This document shows positions 47,836 to 55,756 of a stretch of DNA of 64,000 nt, piece by piece (positions within the stretch are counted from its first letter, which is position 1; the number at the start of each line of letters is the position of its first letter). A model generated the notes under the pieces. That model was given only the letters and a program-made list of their open reading frames with translations. It was not told the origin of the DNA and made no database searches. The DNA is from Mycolicibacterium iranicum. GTDB taxonomy: Bacteria; Actinomycetota; Actinomycetes; Mycobacteriales; Mycobacteriaceae. The translations under genes were made by a program, and so were the position numbers. The stretch is from the NCBI RefSeq assembly GCF_002101705.1, contig NZ_LQPC01000043.1, positions 1 through 64,000 on the forward strand. Reading direction: 5' to 3'.

Positions 47836-50013
47836 TTGAGCGGTAATGCGGTACGCCTGCAGGCGATCAACAATGTCGAGGCGTATATGCCGCCGGCGAT
47901 CAGCTTCGATCCGACCGAGGCGCCCGGTGCGATCTTCGGCTCCAATGTCTTCACCAAGGCCGAGATGCAGCTGCGCCTGCCCAAATCGGTGTACAAGTCC
48001 GTGGTGGCGACCATCGAGAAGGGCGCCAAGCTCGATCCGGCGATCGCTGATTCCGTCGCCTCGGCGATGAAGGACTGGGCCCTGTCGAAGGGCGCCACGC
48101 ACTACGCCCACGTCTTCTATCCGATGACGGGTCTCACGGCGGAGAAGCATGACAGCTTCCTCGAACCGGTCTCCGACGGCGAGACGCTCGCCGAGTTCGC
48201 CGGCAAGACGCTGATCCAGGGTGAACCGGACGCCTCGAGCTTCCCGTCCGGCGGCTTGCGCAGCACGTTCGAGGCCCGCGGATACACCGGGTGGGATGTC
48301 ACCAGCCCCGCCTACATTCTGGAAAACCCCAACGGCAACACCCTGTGCATTCCGACGGTGTTCGTGTCGATGACCGGTGAGGCACTCGACTACAAGACCC
48401 CGCTGCTGCGCAGCCAGCAGGCGATGGGCGTGCACGCCGAGCGGATCCTGACGCTGTTCGGGCACAAGGATCTGCAGAAGGTGGTGTCGTTCTGCGGCCC
48501 GGAGCAGGAGTACTTCCTCGTCGACCGGCACTTCTTTCTGGCCCGCCCCGACCTCGTCAACGCCGGCCGCACCCTCTTCGGGGCCAAGCCGCCCAAGGGT
48601 CAGGAGTTCGACGACCACTACTTCGGAGCGGTGCCCGAGCGCGTCCTCGGCTTCATGATGGACACCGAGCGCGAGCTGTTCAAGCTGGGCATCCCCGCCA
48701 AGACCCGGCACAACGAGGTTGCTCCGGCTCAGTTCGAGGTGGCGCCGATGTTCGAGCGCGCCAACATCGCCTCCGACCACCAGCAGCTGCTGATGACGGT
48801 GTTCAAGACGATCGCCAAGAAGCACGGTATGGAATGCCTGTTCCATGAAAAGCCGTTCGCCGGCGTCAACGGTTCGGGTAAGCACGTCAACTTCTCGGTG
48901 GGCAACGCCGAGCTCGGCTCCCTGCTCGTGCCGGGTGACACCCCGCACGAGAACGCGCAGTTCCTGGTGTTCTGCGCCGCCATCATCCGCGCCGTGCACA
49001 AATTCGCCGGGCTGCTGCGTGTTTCGGTCGCCTCCGCGACCAACGACCACCGGCTCGGCGCCAACGAGGCGCCACCCGCCATCATCTCGATCTTCCTGGG
49101 CGCCCAGTTGGCCGACGTCTTCGAGCAGATCGCCAAGGGGGCGGCCACGTCGTCAAAAGGCAAGGGCGTCATGCACATCGGCGTCGACACCCTGCCGACG
49201 CTGCCGACGGATCCGGGTGATCGCAACCGCACCAGCCCGTTCGCCTTCACCGGCAACCGTTTCGAGTTCCGTGCTCCCGGCTCGGGGCAGACAGTCGCGG
49301 TGCCGATGATCGTCCTGAACACGATCATGGCCGATTCGTTCGACTACATGGCGACTGCGCTGGAGAAGGCCATTGCCGACGGCACCGACTTCGACAGCGC
49401 CGTGCAGACGCTGCTCACCGAGATCATCACCGAACACGGCGCCGTCGTGTTCAACGGCGACGGCTACTCGGAGAACTGGCAGATCGAAGCCGCCGAGCGC
49501 GGACTGCCGAACCTCAAAACCACGCTCGACGCGATCCCCGAGCTGATCAAGCCCGAGGCCATCGAGGTGTTCGAACGTTACGGCGTGTTCAACGAGCGAG
49601 AGTTGCACAGCCGGTACGAGGTTCGGCTGGAACAGTATGCGCTGACGATCGCGGTCGAGGCGAAGCTGGCGCTGGAGCTGGGCACGACGGTGATCCTGCC
49701 GGCCGCGGTCCGCTACCAGACCGAGCTCGCGCAGAATGTCGGAGCCTTGAAAGCTGCCGGTATCGACGCCGATACCACACTGCTGCAGTCGGTTTCAGCC
49801 CCGATCGCCGAACTGACCGTGGCGCTCGCCGCGCTGAAGGCCGCCTTGTCGGATCACTCCGCGGAATCGGCGCTGGACGAGGCCACGCATGCGCAGAAGG
49901 CGCTGCTGCCGGCCATGGAAGCGGTGCGCGCTGCGGCGGACACGCTGGAATCCGTGGTGGCCGATGATCTGTGGCCGCTACCGACCTATCAGGAGATGCT
50001 CTACATCCTGTGA
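47836..50013 (+). CDS. glnN: Glutamine synthetase type III
   Basis: A 725-aa enzyme of the GSIII class, making glutamine from glutamate, NH4+ and ATP. It has the class-specific long N-terminus and the C-terminal four-helix extension. Glutamate-binding and catalytic blocks include FCGPEQEYFLVD, TRHNEVAPAQFEVAPMFE, HEKPFAGVNGSGKH, RLGANEAPPAIISIF and GNRFEFR. The best start is TTG 47836, five bases after AGGAAG; GTG 47821 is in frame but has no such site. Type III enzymes are unusual beside the GSI set of mycobacteria and none of the usual nitrogen genes is adjacent. The upstream 277-base gap also serves the divergent molybdoenzyme. Confidence 0.93.
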   Translation: MSGNAVRLQAINNVEAYMPPAISFDPTEAPGAIFGSNVFTKAEMQLRLPKSVYKSVVATIEKGAKLDPAIADSVASAMKDWALSKGATHYAHVFYPMTGLTAEKHDSFLEPVSDGETLAEFAGKTLIQGEPDASSFPSGGLRSTFEARGYTGWDVTSPAYILENPNGNTLCIPTVFVSMTGEALDYKTPLLRSQQAMGVHAERILTLFGHKDLQKVVSFCGPEQEYFLVDRHFFLARPDLVNAGRTLFGAKPPKGQEFDDHYFGAVPERVLGFMMDTERELFKLGIPAKTRHNEVAPAQFEVAPMFERANIASDHQQLLMTVFKTIAKKHGMECLFHEKPFAGVNGSGKHVNFSVGNAELGSLLVPGDTPHENAQFLVFCAAIIRAVHKFAGLLRVSVASATNDHRLGANEAPPAIISIFLGAQLADVFEQIAKGAATSSKGKGVMHIGVDTLPTLPTDPGDRNRTSPFAFTGNRFEFRAPGSGQTVAVPMIVLNTIMADSFDYMATALEKAIADGTDFDSAVQTLLTEIITEHGAVVFNGDGYSENWQIEAAERGLPNLKTTLDAIPELIKPEAIEVFERYGVFNERELHSRYEVRLEQYALTIAVEAKLALELGTTVILPAAVRYQTELAQNVGALKAAGIDADTTLLQSVSAPIAELTVALAALKAALSDHSAESALDEATHAQKALLPAMEAVRAAADTLESVVADDLWPLPTYQEMLYIL

Positions 50014-50033
50014 GTGGGCTAGCGTCGCTCCGT

Positions 50034-50088
50034 GAGCGCGCGCGTCTGTACGCCGACACCCCGGTATCGCACATACAGGTGCGCGCTC
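50034..50088. repeat. Intergenic palindromic repeat, copy C
   Basis: Arms 50034-50050 and 50074-50088 are inverted repeats of one another. The left arm read in reverse (TACAGACGCGCGCGCTC) matches copy D in 16 of 17 bases. It lies between the convergent glutamine synthetase and lipoprotein genes and may double as a terminator. Confidence 0.75.
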
Positions 50089-50116
50089 TCGCGCCCTACG
50101 AGCGTGACGTTCCGGC

Positions 50117-51190
50117 TCAGCCCGGGTCGACCATCTGCACCACTCCCGTCGTCACGCCGGCGATGAACAACCGTCCGGTCGTCGGGTCGGCGGCGACGGT
50201 GTAGGGGTTCTGCACGGTCGGCACCCGCATCACCTCACGCGGTGTCTCCTCGGCCATGTCGTAACCGACGACCTCATTCGTCCCCGACGATGCCACCCAC
50301 AACCGGTCCCGCGTGGCATCGTAGGTGATGCCATACGGCCCACCCGGCTGCGGCACCTCCGCGAGTTGCATTGGGCTGGTGTCGAATACGCGTACCGCAT
50401 CACCGCGCGTGTCGGCGGCGATCAATCGGCCGTGCCTGTCTGCGACCAGATGCGTGGGTCCAGACCCGGCGGGGGTCGACCCGACGATGGTCAGGTTTGT
50501 CGTGTCGTAGATCGTCAGATCATTCTTGCGGACGTCAAGCAGGCCCATGCGGTCGCCGACGGGCGCCAACCCCGCCGGCTGCACGCTGTCGGTGAACACC
50601 TTGACGACGCGGCCGTCGCGGATCGCGCTGACAGTGCCGCCGAGCTCGTTGGCGACAAATGTGGTTCCGTCGGGTGCCTGCGACGCGTCGTGAGGCACAG
50701 TGCCCGTGATGATCTGCGGCTCCGCGGCTCCGCCGGGCAACTCGACTCGTACGAGCGCATTGGCGCTTTCCACCGGCACCAGGACCGGGCCGCCGGGTTT
50801 GGCGAGTTGCAGGTGACGGACCGCGCCGGGCAGCGGCGTCCGACCGGTGATGTCGCCGGTGTCCGCATTCATCAGGACGAGTTCGAACGGTTCGCGCGTG
50901 GCGACGGCGACGGTGCGGGTGACGGGGTCGACGACGATACCTTCGGGTGCGGCCCCAACTCGCACCTGACGTCCCGGAGGTGGCGTCGTCGGCACGGCGG
51001 CCCGCTGAGGTTCGGCCGCGCCCGGCAATTCCGCCACCGGCGGTCGCGTGCCCTCGGTCGGCACGCCCGGCGGGATCAGCCCTGTGGTGGTCGTCGGTGG
51101 AGGGCCGGTCGCAGGCACTGTTTCAGCTGGAGGGTTGCTGCAACCCGCTACTAGCAAGATCGCGGCGGCGACGGCCGCTGGGACACGCAT
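50117..51190 (-). CDS. Lipoprotein with YVTN-type beta-propeller
   Basis: A 357-aa lipoprotein. The signal peptide with lipobox LVAGC places the lipidated Cys at 17 (MRVPAAVAAAILLVAGCSNP). A Pro/Thr-rich linker (about 20-75) is followed by six or seven propeller blades, each with a pattern like GIVVDPVTRTVAVATR, GPTHLVADRHGRLIAADTRG or YGITYDATRDRLWVASSGTN. It probably sits on the outer face of the membrane. Such propellers usually mediate binding; ligand unknown. ATG 51190 is the only start giving a good lipoprotein signal. Confidence 0.82.
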   Translation of the reverse strand: MRVPAAVAAAILLVAGCSNPPAETVPATGPPPTTTTGLIPPGVPTEGTRPPVAELPGAAEPQRAAVPTTPPPGRQVRVGAAPEGIVVDPVTRTVAVATREPFELVLMNADTGDITGRTPLPGAVRHLQLAKPGGPVLVPVESANALVRVELPGGAAEPQIITGTVPHDASQAPDGTTFVANELGGTVSAIRDGRVVKVFTDSVQPAGLAPVGDRMGLLDVRKNDLTIYDTTNLTIVGSTPAGSGPTHLVADRHGRLIAADTRGDAVRVFDTSPMQLAEVPQPGGPYGITYDATRDRLWVASSGTNEVVGYDMAEETPREVMRVPTVQNPYTVAADPTTGRLFIAGVTTGVVQMVDPG

Positions 51191-51355
51191 TGAGCAGGAG
51201 TACCCGCGCCTGCGGACCCGAAGCTGTCCGGCGCCACTCGTAAGAAATGGCCACCCGGTGGCGTCCGCTTCCGGGAATATGCGGCGGGTCTTGAGCGAGG
51301 CCTGACCAGGTTGCCTGCGACGGTATCGCCGGTGCTGATCGTCGGACAACGCCGT

Positions 51356-52201
51356 CTACAGAACCTTTCGAGCGGTCTCGGCTGCCCTCTGCAGCGCCTC
51401 CCCGACCGGCAGCGTGCGGAATGATTCGGACAGGATCTCGACTCCCCACGGACCGTCGAATCCCTTGCCCCGCAACACATCCACCAAGCCGCTCAAATCG
51501 AAGGATCCTTCACCGCACAGGACACGCCGGTCGATGGTGTCTTCGAACAGGGTGCCAACCACCTCGGGCATGGCGTCGTCGAGCTCGACGCCGAAGACGA
51601 TTCCGTCGAGTAGGGACGTGTCCAGCTCGGTGAGAGAGGTCTCAGCGCGGAACACATGCCACGCGTCAACCAGCAAACCGACATGGGGATGAGCTACCGC
51701 ATCGACCAATTCGGCACCCACGGGCACCGTCGCGAGCCGCGAGAAAGGCATCGTCTCGATCGCGATGCGGGTGCCCAGGCGCGAGGCGTCGTCGGCGAGT
51801 TCGCGCAGCGGCGCGACGAGGGACGCCAGATCGATGGCGGCGGAGCCATTCTCGGAACCGATTTTGATGAAGGCGGGTTTGAGGACGTCGGCTGCGTCCA
51901 GCAGGAGGTCACGGACGTGGTAAGTGTGGCCCGATTGGCCGCGAGGAATCGACCACCGCTCGATCAACTCGATCTCGATGTGCGAAAGGCCGTGTTCGGC
52001 GGCCATGGCGCCGAGCGCGGCGAACCCGATCGAATCGCGGATCGCCATGAGATCGTCTGCAACCAAACCAAACCCCATGAAGCCCGCCTCTGCGATGGCT
52101 TTCAGCCGCTCGTGGATCGGGACAGGACTTGTCGCGGGGGAGCGCATCGGCGACGTGTTGCCTGCGCTGGTCCATGCCGTCGCGATCAACGCGGTGTTCA
52201 T
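51356..52201 (-). CDS. Sugar phosphate isomerase/epimerase-like TIM barrel (iol-linked)
   Basis: A 281-aa AP-endonuclease-2-type TIM barrel. Metal and active-site segments are visible in IEIELIERWSIP, IAIETMPFSRL, GLLVDAWHVFRA and GVELDDAMPE. It lies about 100 bases downstream of iolA on the same strand and probably closes the inositol operon. It may be an inosose isomerase/epimerase (IolI-like) or a related enzyme; the sequence does not decide. ATG 52201 fits the family N-terminus. Confidence 0.75.
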   Translation of the reverse strand: MNTALIATAWTSAGNTSPMRSPATSPVPIHERLKAIAEAGFMGFGLVADDLMAIRDSIGFAALGAMAAEHGLSHIEIELIERWSIPRGQSGHTYHVRDLLLDAADVLKPAFIKIGSENGSAAIDLASLVAPLRELADDASRLGTRIAIETMPFSRLATVPVGAELVDAVAHPHVGLLVDAWHVFRAETSLTELDTSLLDGIVFGVELDDAMPEVVGTLFEDTIDRRVLCGEGSFDLSGLVDVLRGKGFDGPWGVEILSESFRTLPVGEALQRAAETARKVL

Positions 52202-52239
52202 ATGGTTGCTTTCGTGGCCTGCGAGCGTGCGGAAAATGC

Positions 52240-52284
52240 CACCGCGAGCGGCGTGTCCACGTACAGACACGCGCGCTCGCGGTG
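52240..52284. repeat. Intergenic palindromic repeat, copy D (best formed)
   Basis: CACCGCGAGCG-GCGTGTC (52240-52257) and GACACGC-GCGCTCGCGGTG (52266-52284) form a near-perfect stem of about 18 bp with the loop CACGTACA. It lies in the gap between iolA and the TIM-barrel gene, where it could also attenuate transcription. Confidence 0.8.
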
Positions 52285-52304
52285 CAGGTGTACTTCCGGG
52301 GAAC

Positions 52305-53798
52305 TCAGCCGTTTTGGGGGAAGCCGAGGTTGATGCCGCCGTGGCTGGGGTCGAGCCAGCGTGCGGTGATGGCTTTCTGCCTGGTGAAGAAGTGCACGCC
52401 GTCCATCCCGTGGGCGTGGCTGTCGCCGAACAGCGAGGCTTTCCAGCCGCCGAAGCTGAAGTAGGCCATCGGGACCGGGATCGGCACGTTGATGCCGACC
52501 ATGCCGACCTCGACTTCGTTCTGGAACCGGCGGGCTGCGCCGCCGTCGTTGGTGAAGATGGCGGTGCCGTTGCCGTAGGGGTTGGAGTTGATGAGTTCCA
52601 ATGCTTGGTCGTAGGTCTCGACCCGCAGGACCGAGAGCACGGGGCCGAAGATCTCGTCGGTGTAGACGCTCATCTGGGGGGTGACGTTGTCGAGCAGGGT
52701 CGGGCCGAGCCAGAAGCCCTCTGTAGCGCCGTTGGCTTTCACCGTCCGGCCGTCGACGACGACCTTGGCCCCGTCCTTTTCGCCGGCGTCGATGTAGGAG
52801 GCCACCTTGTCGCGGTGGGCCCTGGTGACCAGCGGCCCCATGTCGGAATCCTTGGTGCCGTCGCCGATTTTGAGCGGGGTGGTCCGTTCGGCGATTTTGG
52901 CGACCAGGTCGTCGGCGATGGGTCCCACCGCGACGCAGGCGCTGATGGCCATGCACCGCTCACCGGCAGAACCGAATCCGGCGTTGACCATCGCATCGGC
53001 GGCCAGGTCCAGGTCGGCATCGGGGAGGATGACGGCGTGGTTCTTGGCTCCGCCCAACGCCTGAACGCGCTTGCCTGCGGCGGTGCCGGTGGCGTAGACG
53101 TACTGAGCGATCGGTGTCGAGCCGACAAAGGACACCGACTTGATCCTGGGGTTGGTCAGCAGTTCGTCGACGGCGGTCTTGTCACCCTGGAGGACGTTGA
53201 ACACGCCGTCGGGCAGTCCGGCTTCTTTCCACAGCTTGGCCAGCCACAGTGCGGCGCTGGGGTCTTTTTCCGAGGGTTTGAGCACGACGGTGTTGCCGGT
53301 GGCGATCGCGATGGGGAAGAACCACATCGGCACCATCGCGGGGAAGTTGAAGGGTGAGATGATGCCGACCGGCCCCAGGGGTTGGCGGATCGAGTAGGCG
53401 TCGACCTTGGTCGAGGCGTTCTCGGTGAACCCACCTTTGAGTAGATGCGGTATTCCGCAGGCGAACTCGACGACTTCCTGGCCGCGGCTGACCTCGCCGA
53501 GTGCGTCGGAGACGACCTTGCCGTGCTCGCTGGTGATGATCTCGGCCAACTCGCCCTTTCGGGCGTTGAGCAGCTCCCGGAAGGCGAACAGGATCTGGGT
53601 GCGCTTGGCCAGCGAGCTGTCGCGCCAGGCCGGGAACGCCGCGGCCGCGGCGTCGATGACCTTCTGTGCGTCCTCGACGCTAGCCAGCGCCACCTGGCCG
53701 GTTGTCTCGCCCGTCGCCGGGTTGGTGACCGGGGCAGTCGAATTCGAGCTGCCGTCGAAAACAGCGTTGTTGACCCAGTGCGAAATCGTGCTCGTCAT
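52305..53798 (-). CDS. iolA: Methylmalonate-semialdehyde dehydrogenase (acylating)
   Basis: A 497-aa CoA-acylating aldehyde dehydrogenase, last step of inositol breakdown: malonic semialdehyde to acetyl-CoA with NAD+ and CoA (also used for valine catabolism). The nucleophilic Cys lies in GSAGERCMAIS (about residue 280). NAD-binding FVGSTPIAQYVY and ALGGAKNHAVILPDAD are diagnostic of MMSDH rather than general ALDH, which carries a Glu where this has Asn (GGAKN). It is in the iol operon after iolG (33-base gap). Confidence 0.95.
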   Translation of the reverse strand: MTSTISHWVNNAVFDGSSNSTAPVTNPATGETTGQVALASVEDAQKVIDAAAAAFPAWRDSSLAKRTQILFAFRELLNARKGELAEIITSEHGKVVSDALGEVSRGQEVVEFACGIPHLLKGGFTENASTKVDAYSIRQPLGPVGIISPFNFPAMVPMWFFPIAIATGNTVVLKPSEKDPSAALWLAKLWKEAGLPDGVFNVLQGDKTAVDELLTNPRIKSVSFVGSTPIAQYVYATGTAAGKRVQALGGAKNHAVILPDADLDLAADAMVNAGFGSAGERCMAISACVAVGPIADDLVAKIAERTTPLKIGDGTKDSDMGPLVTRAHRDKVASYIDAGEKDGAKVVVDGRTVKANGATEGFWLGPTLLDNVTPQMSVYTDEIFGPVLSVLRVETYDQALELINSNPYGNGTAIFTNDGGAARRFQNEVEVGMVGINVPIPVPMAYFSFGGWKASLFGDSHAHGMDGVHFFTRQKAITARWLDPSHGGINLGFPQNG

Positions 53799-53831
53799 CC
53801 GTACTTTTCCTTCTCGCTTGTGGTTGAGGTT

Positions 53832-54836
53832 TCAGGGCCGGTCGGCGAGCCGCACGTCGACAGGCAAGCCGGATTCCAGTGATTCGACGCCGGCGGCACA
53901 GACTGCCGCGGCCGCGTAGCCGTCCCACGCGGTGGGACCGTCGATGTTCGTGTTGTTCCGCACCGCGTCGACCCAGCGCTGGATCTCGGTGTCGTAGGCC
54001 CGGCCGAACCGCTCCCGAAATCCGGGGGTGATCGTTCCACCCCACGTCCCAGGTGCCGCTTTGCGCACCATCCCGACGTCGAGACCGATCATCGCGCTGC
54101 CCTTTTCTCCGACCACTTCAGTGCGTACCTCGTAGGCGACACCGGTGGTGACGAACAGCTCGACGTCCACGTGCCGGCCGGATACGGTCCGCAGGATCGC
54201 GATCTGAGGATCGATGACACCCTCAGGCGCACCAGGATTCGAGTTCGGTTTGACGATCCGCACGCTGGCGATCTCCTCGCCGAAAAGAAACCGGGTGACA
54301 TCGACTTCGTGGACCAGGGAATCCTTGACGATCAGCGAGCTGTCGAAGTAGGACGGCACGCCGGGGTTGCGGTGCACGCAGTGCATCACCAACGGCTCAC
54401 CGAGCTCGCCGCCATCCAGCAAGGCCTTGAGGCGCATGTATTCGTCGTCGAAACGACGCATGAACCCGACCTGGATCAGCGGACGCTCCAGTTCGGACTC
54501 CCGCCGGACGATCTCCAGCGAGGTTGCGACATCGGTGGTGAGCGGCTTCTCGCACATGACAGGCTTCCGATGCTCCAGGCAGGCGAGCAGCTGCTTCTCG
54601 TGTGTGGAGCCGGGCGTGGCGAGTACGACGGCGTCGACCTCCGGGTCGGCGATGGCGTCGAGCGGGTCGGCGACGGCGCGGCAGCCTTCGATCTCAAAGG
54701 CGATCTGCTCGGCCTTCTCGGTGACGTAATCGTTGACGACGGTGACACGGGCTCCCGAGATCTTCGACGTGATCCGGGCGACGTGATCGGCGCCCATGAC
54801 GCCGACGCCGAGGACGGCAATTCGCAAGTCGGACAT
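53832..54836 (-). CDS. iolG: Inositol 2-dehydrogenase-like oxidoreductase
   Basis: A 334-aa Gfo/Idh/MocA protein. N-terminal Rossmann fold GVGVMGADHVARI (9-21); EKPLT motif about residue 95 with the conserved catalytic Lys; HEVDVTRFLFGE contains the active-site His/Asp region. It should oxidise myo-inositol (or an isomer) to 2-keto-inositol with NAD+, the first catabolic step. ATG 54836 lies two bases after the iolE stop. The frame is open far upstream but the Rossmann start fixes it. Confidence 0.92.
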   Translation of the reverse strand: MSDLRIAVLGVGVMGADHVARITSKISGARVTVVNDYVTEKAEQIAFEIEGCRAVADPLDAIADPEVDAVVLATPGSTHEKQLLACLEHRKPVMCEKPLTTDVATSLEIVRRESELERPLIQVGFMRRFDDEYMRLKALLDGGELGEPLVMHCVHRNPGVPSYFDSSLIVKDSLVHEVDVTRFLFGEEIASVRIVKPNSNPGAPEGVIDPQIAILRTVSGRHVDVELFVTTGVAYEVRTEVVGEKGSAMIGLDVGMVRKAAPGTWGGTITPGFRERFGRAYDTEIQRWVDAVRNNTNIDGPTAWDGYAAAAVCAAGVESLESGLPVDVRLADRP

Positions 54837-54838
54837 GG

Positions 54839-55744
54839 TCAGAACCTCACTGACGGGATGCCGCAGGACCCGAGGTAGTTGCGGGTGCGTCGGGCGATGG
54901 GCAGGGGTGCGTCCACAGGGCAGGGGTACATGTCCTGCTCGACGATGGCGAACACGTCGATGCCGAGCTTGTCGATTTCGGCCAGCAGCGGCGGCATCTC
55001 CGGAATCCCCAGCGGCGGTTCGGTCATCGCGCCGAGCTTGACCGCCTCCCCGAACGGCAGATCCTCGGCCTCGACCTTGGCCCGAACCACCGGATCGACC
55101 TGCTTGAGATGCAGGTACCCGATCCGCTCCGGGGCGCGGCGGATGATCGCGATGTTGTCCCCACCGCAGTAGGAGATGTGCCCGGTGTCCAGGCACAGGT
55201 TCACAAACCGCCCGTCGGTGCCATCGAGGAACCGGTAGACGTTGTCTTCAGTGTCGACATGGGAATCGGCGTGCGGATGGTACTGCGCACGTACGCCGTA
55301 ACTTTCGAACATCGCCTTGCCGAGTGCGTTCATGCCGTCGGTCTTCTTGGCCCACTGCTCGACACTGAGGTGGCGGTCTTCGAGGACCGCGCCGGTGGCC
55401 GGATCGCGCCACATCTCCGGGATGACCACCACATGCTTACCGCCGACCGCGGCGGTCAGTTTCGCCACATCCTCGATCTGCTTCCAGACCGCCGACCAGG
55501 AATCGTCCTGATGCAAATGCTCGAACACGGTACCCGCCGACAACTTCAGGCTGCGAGAAGAGAGTTCGTCGGACAGCTGGGACGGATCGGTCGGCAGATA
55601 CCCGTAGGGGCCCAACTCGATCCACTCATACCCCGCTTCGGCCACCTCATCGAGAAAGCGCGTGTACGGCGTCTGCTGCGGATCATCGGGAAACCACACA
55701 CCCCACGAATCCGGCGCGGAGCCAATGGTTATCGTGCTCATCAT
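54839..55744 (-). CDS. iolE: Inosose dehydratase-like TIM barrel
   Basis: A 301-aa TIM barrel of the AP-endonuclease-2 family, start MMSTITIGSAPDSWGVWFPD, the typical IolE N-terminus. Metal ligands are expected in WIELGPYG, HVVVIPEMW, YHPHADSHV and CLDTGHISYCGGD. It should dehydrate scyllo-inosose to 3D-trihydroxycyclohexane-dione, the substrate of IolD encoded just upstream. Placement between iolD and iolG supports this, although IolH-like proteins are similar in sequence. Confidence 0.88.
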   Translation of the reverse strand: MMSTITIGSAPDSWGVWFPDDPQQTPYTRFLDEVAEAGYEWIELGPYGYLPTDPSQLSDELSSRSLKLSAGTVFEHLHQDDSWSAVWKQIEDVAKLTAAVGGKHVVVIPEMWRDPATGAVLEDRHLSVEQWAKKTDGMNALGKAMFESYGVRAQYHPHADSHVDTEDNVYRFLDGTDGRFVNLCLDTGHISYCGGDNIAIIRRAPERIGYLHLKQVDPVVRAKVEAEDLPFGEAVKLGAMTEPPLGIPEMPPLLAEIDKLGIDVFAIVEQDMYPCPVDAPLPIARRTRNYLGSCGIPSVRF

Positions 55745-55756
55745 CTGTCCTTCGAG

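Noticed and set aside
47140..49050. 636-codon minus-strand open frame opposite glutamine synthetase and entering the molybdoenzyme gene
   Set aside because: Overlaps two strongly supported genes in non-coding frames; composition is typical of GC-rich shadows.
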